From Thioalkalivibrio sp. ALJ3 (GTDB taxonomy: Bacteria; Pseudomonadota; Gammaproteobacteria; Ectothiorhodospirales; Ectothiorhodospiraceae), in NCBI RefSeq assembly GCF_000377205.1, contig NZ_KB897909.1, positions 62,001 through 126,000 on the forward strand: DNA of 64,000 nucleotides. The letters are read 5' to 3'. This document shows, one piece after another, positions 48,708 to 57,514 of this stretch. Position numbers and translations under genes: made by a program. The first letter of the stretch is position 1. Every line of letters starts with the position of its first letter. The notes under the pieces were generated by a model. It was not told the origin of the DNA, ran no database searches, and saw only the letters and a program-made list of their open reading frames with translations.

Positions 48708-51184
48708 GCCGACACCCCCTGGCGCGGGGTCGCGTCCACCGGCTTGATCGGGATGAACTCGTGCGCCGCATGCCCGGCGGCCCGCTCGGCCCAGGGGTCC
48801 ACCTGCGCCACCTCCTGCGACTCCAGGAAGCGGGCGTACAGCGCGGCGCGGTTCTCGGCGTCGTCCACGAGGCGTTCCTTCACCCGGGTCAGTCCGACGC
48901 GCTCGATCCACGGGGCGGTGCGTTCCAGATAGCGCGCGTCTTCGCGGTAGAACTGCATGAAGGCCCCGGCGTATTCGAGTACCTCGGCCTCGGTCTCCAC
49001 CTTGCAGAGGAAGTCGGTGGCGCGGACCTTCACCCCGCCGTTGCCACCCACGTGCAGCTCGTAGCCCGAGTCCACGCAGACCACGCCCAGGTCCTTGATC
49101 GTCGCCTCGGCGCAGTTACGCGGACAGCCGGAGACCGCCATCTTGAACTTGTGCGGGGTCCAGGAGCCCCAGGTCATCCGCTCCAGCTGGATGCCGAGTC
49201 CGGTCGAGTCCTGGGTGCCGAAGCGGCACCACTCGGAGCCGACACAGGTCTTCACCGTGCGCAGGGCCTTGCCATAGGCATGGCCGGAGACAAACCCGGC
49301 GTCGCCAAGATCGCGCCACATCGCCGGCAGATCGGCCTTCTGCACCCCCAGCAGGTCGATGCGCTGGCCGCCGGTGAACTTGACCGTGGGCACCTGGTAG
49401 CGCTCGGCCACCTCGGCGATCGCGCGCAGCTCGGCCGGTGTGGTCACCCCGCCCCAGATGCGCGGTACGACGGAATAGGTCCCGTCCTTCTGGATGTTGC
49501 CGTGGGCGCGCTCGTTGATGAAGCGTGACTGGGCGTCGTCCTGGTAGTCCTTCGGCCAGGCCGCCAGCAGGTAGTAGTTGAGCGCCGGACGGCAGACATG
49601 GCAGCCGTTCGGGGTCTTCCAGTCGAGGGCCTCGAACACCGCCGACATCGACTTCAGGCCGTCGCGGGCAATGGCCGCGCGCACCTCGTCGTGGCTGTGA
49701 TCGGTGCAGGCGCAGACCGGCTTTTTCGCCGGGGCGTCGGAGTAGTCGCCACCCAGCGTGGTCGCGAGCACGGACTCCACCAGCCCGGTGCAGGAGCCAC
49801 AGGAGTTCGACGCCTTGGTGTGGGCACGCACGTCCTCCAGCGTGAACAGCTTGTGCTCGCTGATCGCCTGGACGATCTCGCCCTTGCACACGCCGTTGCA
49901 GCCGCAGATCTCGGCCTCGTCGGGCATCGCCGCGACCCGCGAGGCCTCGTCGCCGTGGCCGGAGTCGCCGATATGCGCCTGGCCGAACAGCAGGTTCTCG
50001 CGGATGTCGGCCACCGGCGTTCCGTCCCGCATCAGCTGGAAATACCAGGAACCGTCCAGGGTATCGCCGTACAGCACGGCCCCCTGGATGCGGTTGTCCT
50101 TCAGCACCAGGCGCTTGTAGACGCCGCGCGCGGCATCCTTGAACACCAGGTCCTCGGTGTTCTCGTCGCCGGTGAAGTCGCCGGCGGAGAACAGGTCGAT
50201 CCCGGTCACCTTCAGCTTGGTGGAGGTCATCGAACCCTCGTAGCGCCCGATGCCGTACTCGGCCAGGTGGTTGGCGCAGACCTTCGCCTGCTCCCACAGG
50301 GGCGCAACCAGGCCGTAGGTGGCGCCGCGGTGCTGAACACACTCGCCGACCGCGTAGATCGACGGGTCATAGGTCTGCATCGTGTCGTTCACCACCACGC
50401 CGCGCTCGCAGTGCAGCCCGGCGGACTCGGCCAGCGCGGCGTTCGGGCGGATCCCGACCGCCATCACCACCAGATCCGCCTCGACCTCGCTGCCGTCGGT
50501 GAAACGCACGCCGGTAACGCGGCCCTCGCCCAGGATCGCCTCGGTCTGATGCGCCATGCGAAAACGCATGCCGCGCTCCTCCAGCGAGCCGCGCAGCATC
50601 CCGGCGGCCTCGGCATCCAGCTGGCGCTCCATCAGGTGGTCCATCAGGTGCACCACGGTGACCTCCATGCCCTGGCGCATCAGGCCGTTGGCGGCCTCCA
50701 GGCCGAGCAGGCCGCCGCCGATCACCACCGCATGCTGGTGTGCGCGGCTGGCCGCGAGCATCGCGTCCACGTCGTGGATATCGCGGAAGGCGACCACGCC
50801 CTCGAGCCCGTGCCCCGGCACCGGGATCATCACCGGATCGGAGCCGGTCGCCAGCAGCAGGCGGTCATAGGGCGCCTCGGTGCCGTCCTCGGCGATCACC
50901 CGCCGGTTCACGCGATCGATCTGCTCGATGCGCCTGCCCTTGTGCAGGGTGATGCCGCGTTCGGCATACCAGGCATCGTCGTTCAGCATGATCTCGTCGA
51001 CGGTCTTCTCCGAGGCCAGCACCGGCGAGAGCATGATGCGGTTGTAGTTGCCCCAGGGCTCGGCACCGAACACGGTGATGTCGTACATGTCGGGCTTGAG
51101 CTTCAGCAACTCCTCGACCGTGCGCATTCCGGCCATGCCGTTGCCGATCAGGACCAGCCGCGGCTTCTCGTTCGCGGTATCCAT
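48704..51184 (-). CDS. nirB: NADH-dependent nitrite reductase large subunit NirB
   Basis: Reduces nitrite to ammonium with NADH via FAD, Fe-S and siroheme (826 aa). FAD/NAD domain: LVLIGNGMAGMRTVEELL and later AVVIGGGLLGLEAANGL. Two BFD-like [2Fe-2S] blocks: CGCNGVCKGEIVQAI and CACTDHSHDEV. Siroheme/[4Fe-4S] ligands: CVGSEWCRFG and SGCPRNCAEA. Start MDTANEKPRLV overlaps the nrtD stop by one base. Central gene of the operon. Confidence 0.97.
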   Translation of the reverse strand: MDTANEKPRLVLIGNGMAGMRTVEELLKLKPDMYDITVFGAEPWGNYNRIMLSPVLASEKTVDEIMLNDDAWYAERGITLHKGRRIEQIDRVNRRVIAEDGTEAPYDRLLLATGSDPVMIPVPGHGLEGVVAFRDIHDVDAMLAASRAHQHAVVIGGGLLGLEAANGLMRQGMEVTVVHLMDHLMERQLDAEAAGMLRGSLEERGMRFRMAHQTEAILGEGRVTGVRFTDGSEVEADLVVMAVGIRPNAALAESAGLHCERGVVVNDTMQTYDPSIYAVGECVQHRGATYGLVAPLWEQAKVCANHLAEYGIGRYEGSMTSTKLKVTGIDLFSAGDFTGDENTEDLVFKDAARGVYKRLVLKDNRIQGAVLYGDTLDGSWYFQLMRDGTPVADIRENLLFGQAHIGDSGHGDEASRVAAMPDEAEICGCNGVCKGEIVQAISEHKLFTLEDVRAHTKASNSCGSCTGLVESVLATTLGGDYSDAPAKKPVCACTDHSHDEVRAAIARDGLKSMSAVFEALDWKTPNGCHVCRPALNYYLLAAWPKDYQDDAQSRFINERAHGNIQKDGTYSVVPRIWGGVTTPAELRAIAEVAERYQVPTVKFTGGQRIDLLGVQKADLPAMWRDLGDAGFVSGHAYGKALRTVKTCVGSEWCRFGTQDSTGLGIQLERMTWGSWTPHKFKMAVSGCPRNCAEATIKDLGVVCVDSGYELHVGGNGGVKVRATDFLCKVETEAEVLEYAGAFMQFYREDARYLERTAPWIERVGLTRVKERLVDDAENRAALYARFLESQEVAQVDPWAERAAGHAAHEFIPIKPVDATPRQGVSA

Positions 51185-51984
51185 CACGCGGCCTCCGACT
51201 CGGGGTTCTTGTGGCGCTCGTGGAGAAAGCGCAACACCTCGGCCCGGTAGTGGTTGTATTCGGCGTTGTCGGCCATCGCCAGGCGCTCGCGCGGCTTCGG
51301 CAGGTCGATCTCCAGGATCTCGCCGATGGTCGCGGCCGGGCCGTTGGTCATCATCACGATGCGGTCGGACAGCAACACCGCCTCGTCCACGTCGTGGGTG
51401 ACCATCAGTACGGTGTTGCCCAGATCCGACTGGATGCGCATCACCTCGTCCTGCAGGTGCGCCCGGGTCAGCGCGTCCAGCGCACCGAAGGGCTCGTCCA
51501 TCAGCAGCACCTTGGGCTCCATCGCCAGGGCTCGGGCGATGCCCACGCGCTGCTTCATGCCACCGGAGATCTCGTCCGGGCGCTTGTCCAGGGCATGGCC
51601 CATACCGACCATGTCGAGGGTGGCATTCACCCACTCGCGACGCTCGGCGGCCGACTTCTTGCCCTTGAAGGTCTTGTCCACCGCCAGCGCCACGTTGTCG
51701 CGCACGGTCAGCCAGGGCAGCAGGGAGTGGTTCTGGAACACGACGCTGCGATCCGGGCCCGGCTTGCTGACCTCCTTGCCGTCCAGGATCACCGCGCCGG
51801 TACTGGTCTCCAGCAGCCCGGCGACGATGTTGAGCACCGTCGACTTGCCGCAGCCGGAGTGGCCGATGATGGAGAGGAACTCGCCGCGCTCCACGTGCAG
51901 GTCGACGTCACGCAGCACTTCGGTCGCCGTCGGGCCTTCGCCAAAGGTCTTGTGGACGTGTTCGATGGAGAGATAGCTGGTCAT
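51184..51984 (-). CDS. nrtD: Nitrate ABC transporter ATPase
   Basis: ATP-binding subunit (266 aa) of a nitrate/nitrite/bicarbonate-type importer (NrtABD class, SsuB/TauB relatives). Walker A GHSGCGKST, Q-loop VFQNHSLLPWLTV, signature ISGGMKQRVGIARAL, Walker B LLMDEPFGALD, H-loop VTHDVDEA. Single ATPase only; the NrtC-type fusion to a solute-binding domain is not present. Lies between nrtB and nirB. Confidence 0.95.
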   Translation of the reverse strand: MTSYLSIEHVHKTFGEGPTATEVLRDVDLHVERGEFLSIIGHSGCGKSTVLNIVAGLLETSTGAVILDGKEVSKPGPDRSVVFQNHSLLPWLTVRDNVALAVDKTFKGKKSAAERREWVNATLDMVGMGHALDKRPDEISGGMKQRVGIARALAMEPKVLLMDEPFGALDALTRAHLQDEVMRIQSDLGNTVLMVTHDVDEAVLLSDRIVMMTNGPAATIGEILEIDLPKPRERLAMADNAEYNHYRAEVLRFLHERHKNPESEAA

Positions 51985-52010
51985 GATGATTCTCCTGTGA
52001 GGGGGCCGGC

Positions 52011-52946
52011 TCAGCCGGCCTGCGTGCCGCGGGTGACCCAGTTGCCGACGATCGCGACCAGACGGTCGAGGAAGAACCCGACCAGGCCGACGTAGACCAG
52101 GGCCAGCACGATGTCGCTGAGCATGGAGGCGTTCCAGGCATCCCAGATGAAGAAGCCGATGCCGACCCCGCCGATCAGCATCTCGGCGGCGACGATCGCC
52201 AGCCAGGCGAGACCGATGCCGATGCGCAGACCGGAGAAGACATACGGCGCGGCGGCCGGGAGCATGATCTTGGTGAAGTACTCGTAGCCGTTCAGGCGAA
52301 GCACGCGGGCCACGTTCACGTAGTCCTGCGAGATGTTCCGGATGCCGACCGAGGTGTTGATGATGATCGGCCAGATCGCAGTGATGAAGATCACGAAGAT
52401 CGCCGACGGGTTGCTGGCCTGGAAGGCAGCCAGGGAGATCGGCAGCCAGGCCAGCGGCGGCACGGTGCGCAGCACCTGGAACAGCGGGTCCAGCCCGCGC
52501 ATCGCCCAGGTGGACTGGCCGACCAACACGCCTAGACCGATCCCGGCGACCACCGCCAGGGCATAGCCGTAGGCCACCCGCTCGAGACTCGCGAGCAGCT
52601 GCCAGGCCATGCCCACGTCGTTGCCACCGTGGTCATAGAACGGATTGACGATCAGTTCCCAGGTGTCGGTGACCACCTGACTCGGGGCGGGCAACACGGC
52701 TCCCTGGGAAGACGAGAGCATCTCCCATATGAGCAAAAAAAACGCAGTCACGATCACCGGCGGCAGGACTACCGTGGCGGCGTTGCGCAGGCGCCGCGAC
52801 CAGACGCCGGGATCGGCGGGCACCGCGCCGGACCGGGCCGGAGGCGCTGTCTGTCGGGCCACTGGGGCCGTGGAGGTTTCCCTCACCGCCGGGCGTTCGC
52901 GCCCGGCACCGAAGGTCATGGTGCGGTCTATAATGGCACTCATCAT
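52011..52946 (-). CDS. nrtB: Nitrate ABC transporter permease
   Basis: Membrane subunit (311 aa) with about six helices; binding-protein-dependent transport motif near EMLIGGVGIGFFIWDAW and GIGLAWLAIVAAEM. The N-terminal 45 residues are cytosolic, Ala/Pro rich and variable. Start at the first of two adjacent Met codons (MMSAIIDRTM). Follows nrtA by 45 bp and precedes nrtD by 26 bp. Confidence 0.94.
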   Translation of the reverse strand: MMSAIIDRTMTFGAGRERPAVRETSTAPVARQTAPPARSGAVPADPGVWSRRLRNAATVVLPPVIVTAFFLLIWEMLSSSQGAVLPAPSQVVTDTWELIVNPFYDHGGNDVGMAWQLLASLERVAYGYALAVVAGIGLGVLVGQSTWAMRGLDPLFQVLRTVPPLAWLPISLAAFQASNPSAIFVIFITAIWPIIINTSVGIRNISQDYVNVARVLRLNGYEYFTKIMLPAAAPYVFSGLRIGIGLAWLAIVAAEMLIGGVGIGFFIWDAWNASMLSDIVLALVYVGLVGFFLDRLVAIVGNWVTRGTQAG

Positions 52947-52991
52947 CCAATCCTCTTGAATCGTCGGTACAGGTGTCGTCGGGCCGTCGCG

Positions 52992-54296
52992 TCAGGACGC
53001 GATGGCCTTGATCTCCAGGCTGTCGAGGTAGGCCTGCGGGTCTTCCGGGTCGAAGACCTTGCCGTCGAAGAATTCCTCCTTGCCACGCGAAGTCGACTCG
53101 GGGATGGCGGCCGAGTCGATGCCGAGCGTGTCGGCCGCCTCGCGCCAGATATCCTCGCGGTTGACCTCGTCTACCAGGGCCTGCATGTCGAGATCCGGCG
53201 GCAGGTAGCCCCAGCGGATGTCCTCGGTAAGGAACCACAGGTCGTGGCTCTTGAAGGGATAGGAGGCCTGATCGTTCCAGTAGCGCATGCGGTCGGGGTG
53301 GTCCTCGACCACGCGGCCGGTGCCGTAGTCGAAGTGCCCCTGCATACGGTCGATGATGTCGCCGTACGGGGCATGGATGTAGCGCCGGCGCGAGCAGATC
53401 TCGGCGACCTCCTCGATATTCGCCGGGTCCTCGCAGTACATCTGCGCCTCCATCACCGCCATGGTCAGGGCACGGGCCGCATTCGGGTTCGCCTCTACCC
53501 AGTCCGCGCGCATGCCCAGCGCCTTCTCGGGATGGTTGTGCCAGAGTTCGCCGGTGGTGTTCGCGGTATAGCCGATGCCCTGGTTGATCAGCTGCATGTT
53601 CCAGGGCTCGCAGACACAGAAGGTGTCCATGGAGCCGACACGCATGTTGGCGACCATCTGCGCCGGCGGCACGACGATGGTGGAGATGTCGCGGTTTGGG
53701 TCGATGCCGCCGGCCGCCATCCAGTAGCGAATCCACAGGTCATGGGTGCCGCCGGGGAAGGTCATCGCCGCGCGCACCTCGTCGCCCCCGGCGCGCTTTT
53801 CCGCCAGCGCGGTCTTGAACTCGCCGGTATCCAGGCCGACCTTCAGATCGGCGTACTCATCGCCCACCGAGATGCACTGCCCGGCCAGGTTCAGCCGCGC
53901 GAGGATGCTCATCGGCGTACCGCGGCGATGGATCAGGTAGGGCATCGGCGTCAGGATGTGGGATCCGTCGATGCCGCCGCGGCTCGAACCCAGTTCCAGG
54001 TTGTCGCGCACCGTGCCCCAGGAAGACTGCTTCAGCACCTGCACGTCTGGCATCCCGTGGTCGGCAAAGAAGCCCTTCTCCAGCGCGATGAACAGCGGTG
54101 CGGCATCGGTCAGGGCAATAAAGCCCAGCTTCGCCTCGGTGGTCTCCGGCTTGCCGTTGCCCGCCTTCGCATAGCCCCAGGGCGCGGCCCCGGACACGCC
54201 CAGCGCGGTCGCGCCGATCCCGGCGGCCATGCCGCCCAGGAAACGCCGGCGCGACAGGCCGGAGGTCTTTTTCGTGTCATTCGTGTGATCGGTCAT
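52992..54296 (-). CDS. nrtA: Nitrate ABC transporter substrate-binding protein (Tat substrate)
   Basis: Periplasmic nitrate-binding protein (434 aa) of the NrtA/CmpA family. A twin-arginine signal, S15-R-R-R-F-L, is followed by GGMAAGIGATALGVSGAA, so it is exported folded. Core motifs: LGFIALTDAAPLFIALEKGFF, ILARLNLAGQCISV, MTFPGGTHDLWIRYWMAAGG and DTFCVCEPWN. First structural gene after the sigma-54 promoter and ANTAR leader, consistent with uptake being induced together with reduction. Confidence 0.95.
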   Translation of the reverse strand: MTDHTNDTKKTSGLSRRRFLGGMAAGIGATALGVSGAAPWGYAKAGNGKPETTEAKLGFIALTDAAPLFIALEKGFFADHGMPDVQVLKQSSWGTVRDNLELGSSRGGIDGSHILTPMPYLIHRRGTPMSILARLNLAGQCISVGDEYADLKVGLDTGEFKTALAEKRAGGDEVRAAMTFPGGTHDLWIRYWMAAGGIDPNRDISTIVVPPAQMVANMRVGSMDTFCVCEPWNMQLINQGIGYTANTTGELWHNHPEKALGMRADWVEANPNAARALTMAVMEAQMYCEDPANIEEVAEICSRRRYIHAPYGDIIDRMQGHFDYGTGRVVEDHPDRMRYWNDQASYPFKSHDLWFLTEDIRWGYLPPDLDMQALVDEVNREDIWREAADTLGIDSAAIPESTSRGKEEFFDGKVFDPEDPQAYLDSLEIKAIAS

Positions 54297-54336
54297 TTCG
54301 GGTTCACTCCCCTTGTCAGATTTCCGCCCAGAAACG

Positions 54337-54391
54337 AAAAAAGGCGTCGCATCAGCCCGGCCGCGGTTGCAGCCGGTTGATGGACGCCTTT
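54337..54391 (-). terminator. Leader terminator upstream of nrtA
   Basis: On the minus strand AAAGGCGTC (54391-54383) pairs with GACGCCTTT (54348-54340), with an internal CGGC/GCCG stem, and the 3' arm runs into TTTTTTCG. It sits about 40 nt upstream of the nrtA start and would stop transcription unless antiterminated. This is the expected target of NasR. Confidence 0.85.
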
Positions 54392-54402
54392 GTCCAGTCC
54401 CA

Positions 54403-54461
54403 TGGGAGGCCCGGTCATCGGGTCTCCCAGTTGTCAGGTGACGAACCGCCATTGGCTCGTC
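54403..54461 (-). promoter_or_regulatory. ANTAR-type hairpins in the nas leader
   Basis: Hairpin 1 (54461-54440, minus strand): stem GACGAGCC/GGTTCGTC with hexaloop AATGGC, having A at loop position 1 and G at position 4, the ANTAR recognition rule. Hairpin 2 (54429-54403): TGGGAG/CTCCCA plus CCCG/CGGG, apical loop ATGAC, which fits the rule less well. The terminator follows at 54391. NasR encoded upstream has an ANTAR domain. Confidence 0.75.
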
Positions 54462-54474
54462 TTGCTCAATGTCC

Positions 54475-54490
54475 TGCAGGAGGTGTGCCA
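54475..54490 (-). promoter_or_regulatory. Sigma-54 promoter of the nas operon
   Basis: On the minus strand TGGCACACCTCCTGCA matches the -24/-12 consensus TGGCACG-N4-TTGCA, with GG and GC 10 bp apart. Transcription would start near 54464, only a few bases before the first ANTAR hairpin, which agrees with the leader layout. Confidence 0.8.
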
Positions 54491-54635
54491 GTTAGCCGTT
54501 ACTAATCGACCCCGCGAGGAAGAATCGCACCGTGGCGCGGGAAAATCGGATGGTCTCGGCTACTCAATCGAACCCCGGGAGACCCACGCCGACCGCAATC
54601 CCGCAGACAGCGGCACCACCCTGGGGCGCGCTGGC

Positions 54636-54662
54636 GGTGCAGGTGAACTGCATTGGTGCACC
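54636..54662. promoter_or_regulatory. Possible NtrC enhancer sites
   Basis: GGTGCA at 54636-54641, TGCA at 54649 and the palindrome GGTGCACC at 54655-54662 resemble NtrC half-sites (GCACC / GGTGC). They lie about 150-190 bp upstream of the sigma-54 promoter, a usual enhancer distance. The remainder of 54491-54676 shows no gene. Confidence 0.35.
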
Positions 54663-54676
54663 GCGCGAGGAAACTA

Positions 54677-55984
54677 CTACAAGCCCTTGCCCAGCAGATC
54701 CGACATCGCGACCGTCGCCTCGGCGACCTCGGCCAGGCGCCGGTTCTGGTTCATCGCCGTCTGGCGCAGGAGCTTGTAGGCCTGGTCCTCGCTGAGGCCA
54801 CGGTGCTGGATCAGAAGCGCCTTGGCACGCTCGATGGTCTTGCGTTCGGCCAGGGCCTGGCGTGCCGCATGCAGTTCGTCCTCCACCGACTGCAACCGGG
54901 CGGCCTGGCGCTGCACCAGGTCCATCACCGAGTGCCCGACAATCGGGACGTTGAGCACCGTCTCGCCATCCTCCTCGTGATCCAGACCCTCCGGCGCCCC
55001 GAAGAACACCGCATACGGAACGCTGTCACGCAGCTCGGATTCCGCCAGTTGGGCGATGCGGTCACGCACCGCGCCCAGGTCCGCGCGATCCGCCGTAATG
55101 CGTGCCGAGCAACGCTCGTTCAGGTGCATCTCCAGGAGGTCCTCGATCTCCTTCATCGCGTCGATGCGCGCGGTGGTGCAGGCAAACCAGGTCTCGGCAC
55201 GGGCCGGGTCCGGCAGGGACTCGTCCCGGGTGCAGGCCAGACGGCGCAGCCGCTCGACCTCCGCCGAGAAGCCCGCGCCCTGCAGTTCCTGCCAGGCCGC
55301 GCAGGCCGGCTCCGGGGCAAACGCGGAGAAGATCCGAAACGAGCGTTCCTGCGTATCGATCCGATGCAGCAGGGACTGACGCAGTTCGCCATCAAACGCG
55401 CCCCGGCCAAAGCCGGCGGCCCCGATCGCGCGTTCCTGGCCCGCCAGCTCCTTGCCCTGCATGAAGTTCAACAGGGCGACCAGAGCTCGCGAGACCTCCG
55501 GGTCCGTGGCGGAATCGGCGGCCTCGAACACCACCGCCAGTAGCGACCGGATCAGCTCGCTGAAGCCGCGCATCGCCTCCATCGGCGAGAGCGTGCGTTC
55601 GCTGACCTCCGCCCGCAGGCTGGGCAGGCCCGACAGGCCATGCAGCGCCAGCGCCATGCGCCCCAGCAGACGACTGCGCGCGTGGGCACAGGCCCCGGGC
55701 TCCAGCCAGCCATCGAGGTGTTCGCGAAACGCTTGGGCGGTAGTGTCGGATTCGGCTCGGTACTGCGCCAGCTCGTCCGCATAGCGCTGCCCACCGGAGC
55801 CGATCCAGAGGCTGGAGGCCCCGCGTTCGCGCTGGAGCTGATGCACCAGCGCACGGATGCGCCCGACCAGCTGTACTGCGTCCAGCAGGCGCTCCAGGCT
55901 CACCACCTCGCACTTGCGCGAGGCGACCAGGAAATCGCCAATGGCCTCTTCGAAGGAAAAACTCGGGGATGCGTTCTGGGTCAT
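54677..55984 (-). CDS. nasR: Nitrate-responsive antiterminator NasR (NIT-ANTAR)
   Basis: RNA-binding regulator (435 aa). The NIT domain (about 40-290) includes LVHQLQRERGASSLWIGS and has the all-helical, nitrate-sensing look. The C-terminal ANTAR domain (about 372-432) contains ALAERKTIERAKALLIQHRG and AYKLLRQTAMNQNRRLAEVA, with the conserved residues for dual-hairpin binding. Start MTQNASPSF at 55984; an in-frame ATG at 56023 is possible. Lies directly upstream of the leader it should control. Confidence 0.9.
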   Translation of the reverse strand: MTQNASPSFSFEEAIGDFLVASRKCEVVSLERLLDAVQLVGRIRALVHQLQRERGASSLWIGSGGQRYADELAQYRAESDTTAQAFREHLDGWLEPGACAHARSRLLGRMALALHGLSGLPSLRAEVSERTLSPMEAMRGFSELIRSLLAVVFEAADSATDPEVSRALVALLNFMQGKELAGQERAIGAAGFGRGAFDGELRQSLLHRIDTQERSFRIFSAFAPEPACAAWQELQGAGFSAEVERLRRLACTRDESLPDPARAETWFACTTARIDAMKEIEDLLEMHLNERCSARITADRADLGAVRDRIAQLAESELRDSVPYAVFFGAPEGLDHEEDGETVLNVPIVGHSVMDLVQRQAARLQSVEDELHAARQALAERKTIERAKALLIQHRGLSEDQAYKLLRQTAMNQNRRLAEVAEATVAMSDLLGKGL

Positions 55985-56069
55985 GCTCGTCGTCCGCGGA
56001 TCATTCCCGGAACAAACAAGCATGCGATGTGCCAGTTCGAGGGACTGGCACAGGAAGTGCGGGTAAATA

Positions 56070-56094
56070 CGGGCGGGGGATCACACCCCGCCCG
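56070..56094 (-). terminator. GC-rich hairpin after the DsrE gene
   Basis: CGGGCGGGG (56070-56078) and CCCCGCCCG (56086-56094) form a perfect 9-bp stem. On the minus strand it is followed by TATTTACC, a weak U-tract. Probably terminates the DsrE gene at 56112. Confidence 0.6.
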
Positions 56095-56111
56095 CGGACC
56101 GGCCCGCTCGA

Positions 56112-56468
56112 TCAGAAGCTCATGGAGCGATCGAACTCGGCAACGGCCTGGACGTACTGACCCATGCCGGCCATCTCGGCATTCGGCAGGAAGTTGTGCT
56201 CGCCGACGTCGCGGCCGTTGGCGCAGGCCTCGCAGGCCCAGAACGGGACGCCTTCCTCGACCAGCGAGTCCACGATGTCCTTCATCGCCGGCATGTTGTG
56301 GCCGACGATCTTGTCGTAGACATTGCGGTTGGCGATGTTCACGGCCTCGCCCTGCAGCCAGACGGTCACGTCATGGCCCTGCTGCTTGGCCACATTGGCG
56401 GCGATCATGCCGAGGGTGGCACGGGTGGGGTCGTCGGTACCGGCGGTGACAGAAACGATAAAACGCAT
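56112..56468 (-). CDS. Cytoplasmic DsrE/DsrF-like protein
   Basis: A 118-aa DsrE-fold protein without signal peptide (MRFIVSVTAGTDDPTRATLG). Two cysteines, C79 and C82 in FWACEACANGR, could bind a persulfide or form a disulfide; NFLPNAEMAGMGQYVQA is the family C-terminus. It differs from the periplasmic copies at 23192 and 23946. The start at 56468 follows GGAGAG; the frame upstream is unconserved. Single gene with its own hairpin terminator. Sulfur relay is suggested by the fold only. Confidence 0.85.
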   Translation of the reverse strand: MRFIVSVTAGTDDPTRATLGMIAANVAKQQGHDVTVWLQGEAVNIANRNVYDKIVGHNMPAMKDIVDSLVEEGVPFWACEACANGRDVGEHNFLPNAEMAGMGQYVQAVAEFDRSMSF

Positions 56469-56559
56469 GGGACTCTCCTTGGTCACGTCAAAGTGGCAGG
56501 CACCGTAGCGACCCAAGCCGGGGCCGTCGAGTTCCCACAAGCCTCAAGGAGACGCCGAG

Positions 56560-56811
56560 TCAGGAAGCGCCTTTCGACGCAATACTCATGCGATAGAGCT
56601 TGAAGGCCATCAGCAACCAGGGGATGGCGTGCATGATCAGGTCGAGGATATCGATCGCGCGAGTCAGTTCGCCCTGGAAGAGCCAGCGGATCTTCTCGAC
56701 GATGTGCGGCTCGGGGACATAGGGCGACAGCCCCAGGGTGGCCACAAACAGAATGAACAACCACAACGGGGCACGGTCGACCCAGGCAACAAACGCTTTC
56801 ATGGCGCGCAT
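56560..56811 (-). CDS. Small membrane protein of unknown function
   Basis: An 83-aa protein with two hydrophobic segments (about 16-30 and 57-72) and the stretch LGLSPYVPEPHIVEKIRWL between them. I recall similar short proteins in gammaproteobacteria sometimes labelled RND transporter, but it is far too small to be one. A Met at residue 4 (MKAF) may be the real start. Lies between the DsrE gene and the DUF2064 gene on the same strand. No function is proposed. Confidence 0.7.
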   Translation of the reverse strand: MRAMKAFVAWVDRAPLWLFILFVATLGLSPYVPEPHIVEKIRWLFQGELTRAIDILDLIMHAIPWLLMAFKLYRMSIASKGAS

Positions 56812-56875
56812 CCTACCCGAAGCCTGGCCCAGCTTGCGACTGCCCCGGGACCGGGCGCGTCCTGGAGAGCCGTTC

Positions 56876-57514
56876 TCAAGGCGTCGTTATGCCACGCAGG
56901 AGAACCGGCGGACAATGCGCCAGGTCCTCCGGGCGGTCGATGTCGGCCCGCGCTTCCAGCTCCGCCCAGACAAGACCCTGAGCCCGGGCCCGCTCACGGG
57001 TCTGTTCCAACACCCAGTCGCTGCCCCACTCGATGGCCTCGAACAGCTCCGGTACGGGCCGCGCGGCGGCCAACAGCACGTAACCGCCATCCAGCGCCGG
57101 GATCACTACCACATCCTGGCCTCCGGCCAGTGCACTACGTGCGGCGACCAGATCCCCAACACCCAGCGTCGGGGCGTCGGACCCCATCACCAGTGCCGGA
57201 AACGGCCCGGCCTCCAGTGCATGGCACATGCGGGCCCCGAGGTCATCACCCACCTGGCTGTGCAGGGAACAGCCAAAGCGTTCGGCACAACGCTCGAGGA
57301 ACGGATGATCGGTATCCGGGGTGCACCACAGCTCCACATGGTCCGGTGCCACTTGACGGGCCACGTCCAGCGCGTGCTCCAGCAACCGCTCGTGCAGCCG
57401 TGCGGCGCCCTCGGCGCCCAGCGCTGGGATCAGCCGGGTCTTGGTCCGGCCCGGATCGGGCGCGCGGGCAAAGACCAGTACACGCAGTGCTTCCGACGGC
57501 CGCCGGTCAGGCAT
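56876..57514 (-). CDS. DUF2064 / TIGR04282-type glycosyltransferase-like protein
   Basis: GT-A-fold protein (212 aa) with LRVLVFARAPDPGRTKTRL at the N-terminus, the pattern of nucleotide-sugar-type transferases, and MGSDAPTLGVGDL and LDGGYVLLAA later. Often paired with the TIGR04283 glycosyltransferase, as here. The family name links to arsenosugar synthesis in some clusters, but no arsenic gene is nearby. Start MPDRRPSEAL overlaps the preceding gene by 8 bases. Confidence 0.85.
   Translation of the reverse strand: MPDRRPSEALRVLVFARAPDPGRTKTRLIPALGAEGAARLHERLLEHALDVARQVAPDHVELWCTPDTDHPFLERCAERFGCSLHSQVGDDLGARMCHALEAGPFPALVMGSDAPTLGVGDLVAARSALAGGQDVVVIPALDGGYVLLAAARPVPELFEAIEWGSDWVLEQTRERARAQGLVWAELEARADIDRPEDLAHCPPVLLRGITTP

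Noticed and set aside
56560-56811. RND efflux transporter
   Set aside because: At 83 residues with two helices it cannot be an RND pump; such a label would be an annotation carry-over.
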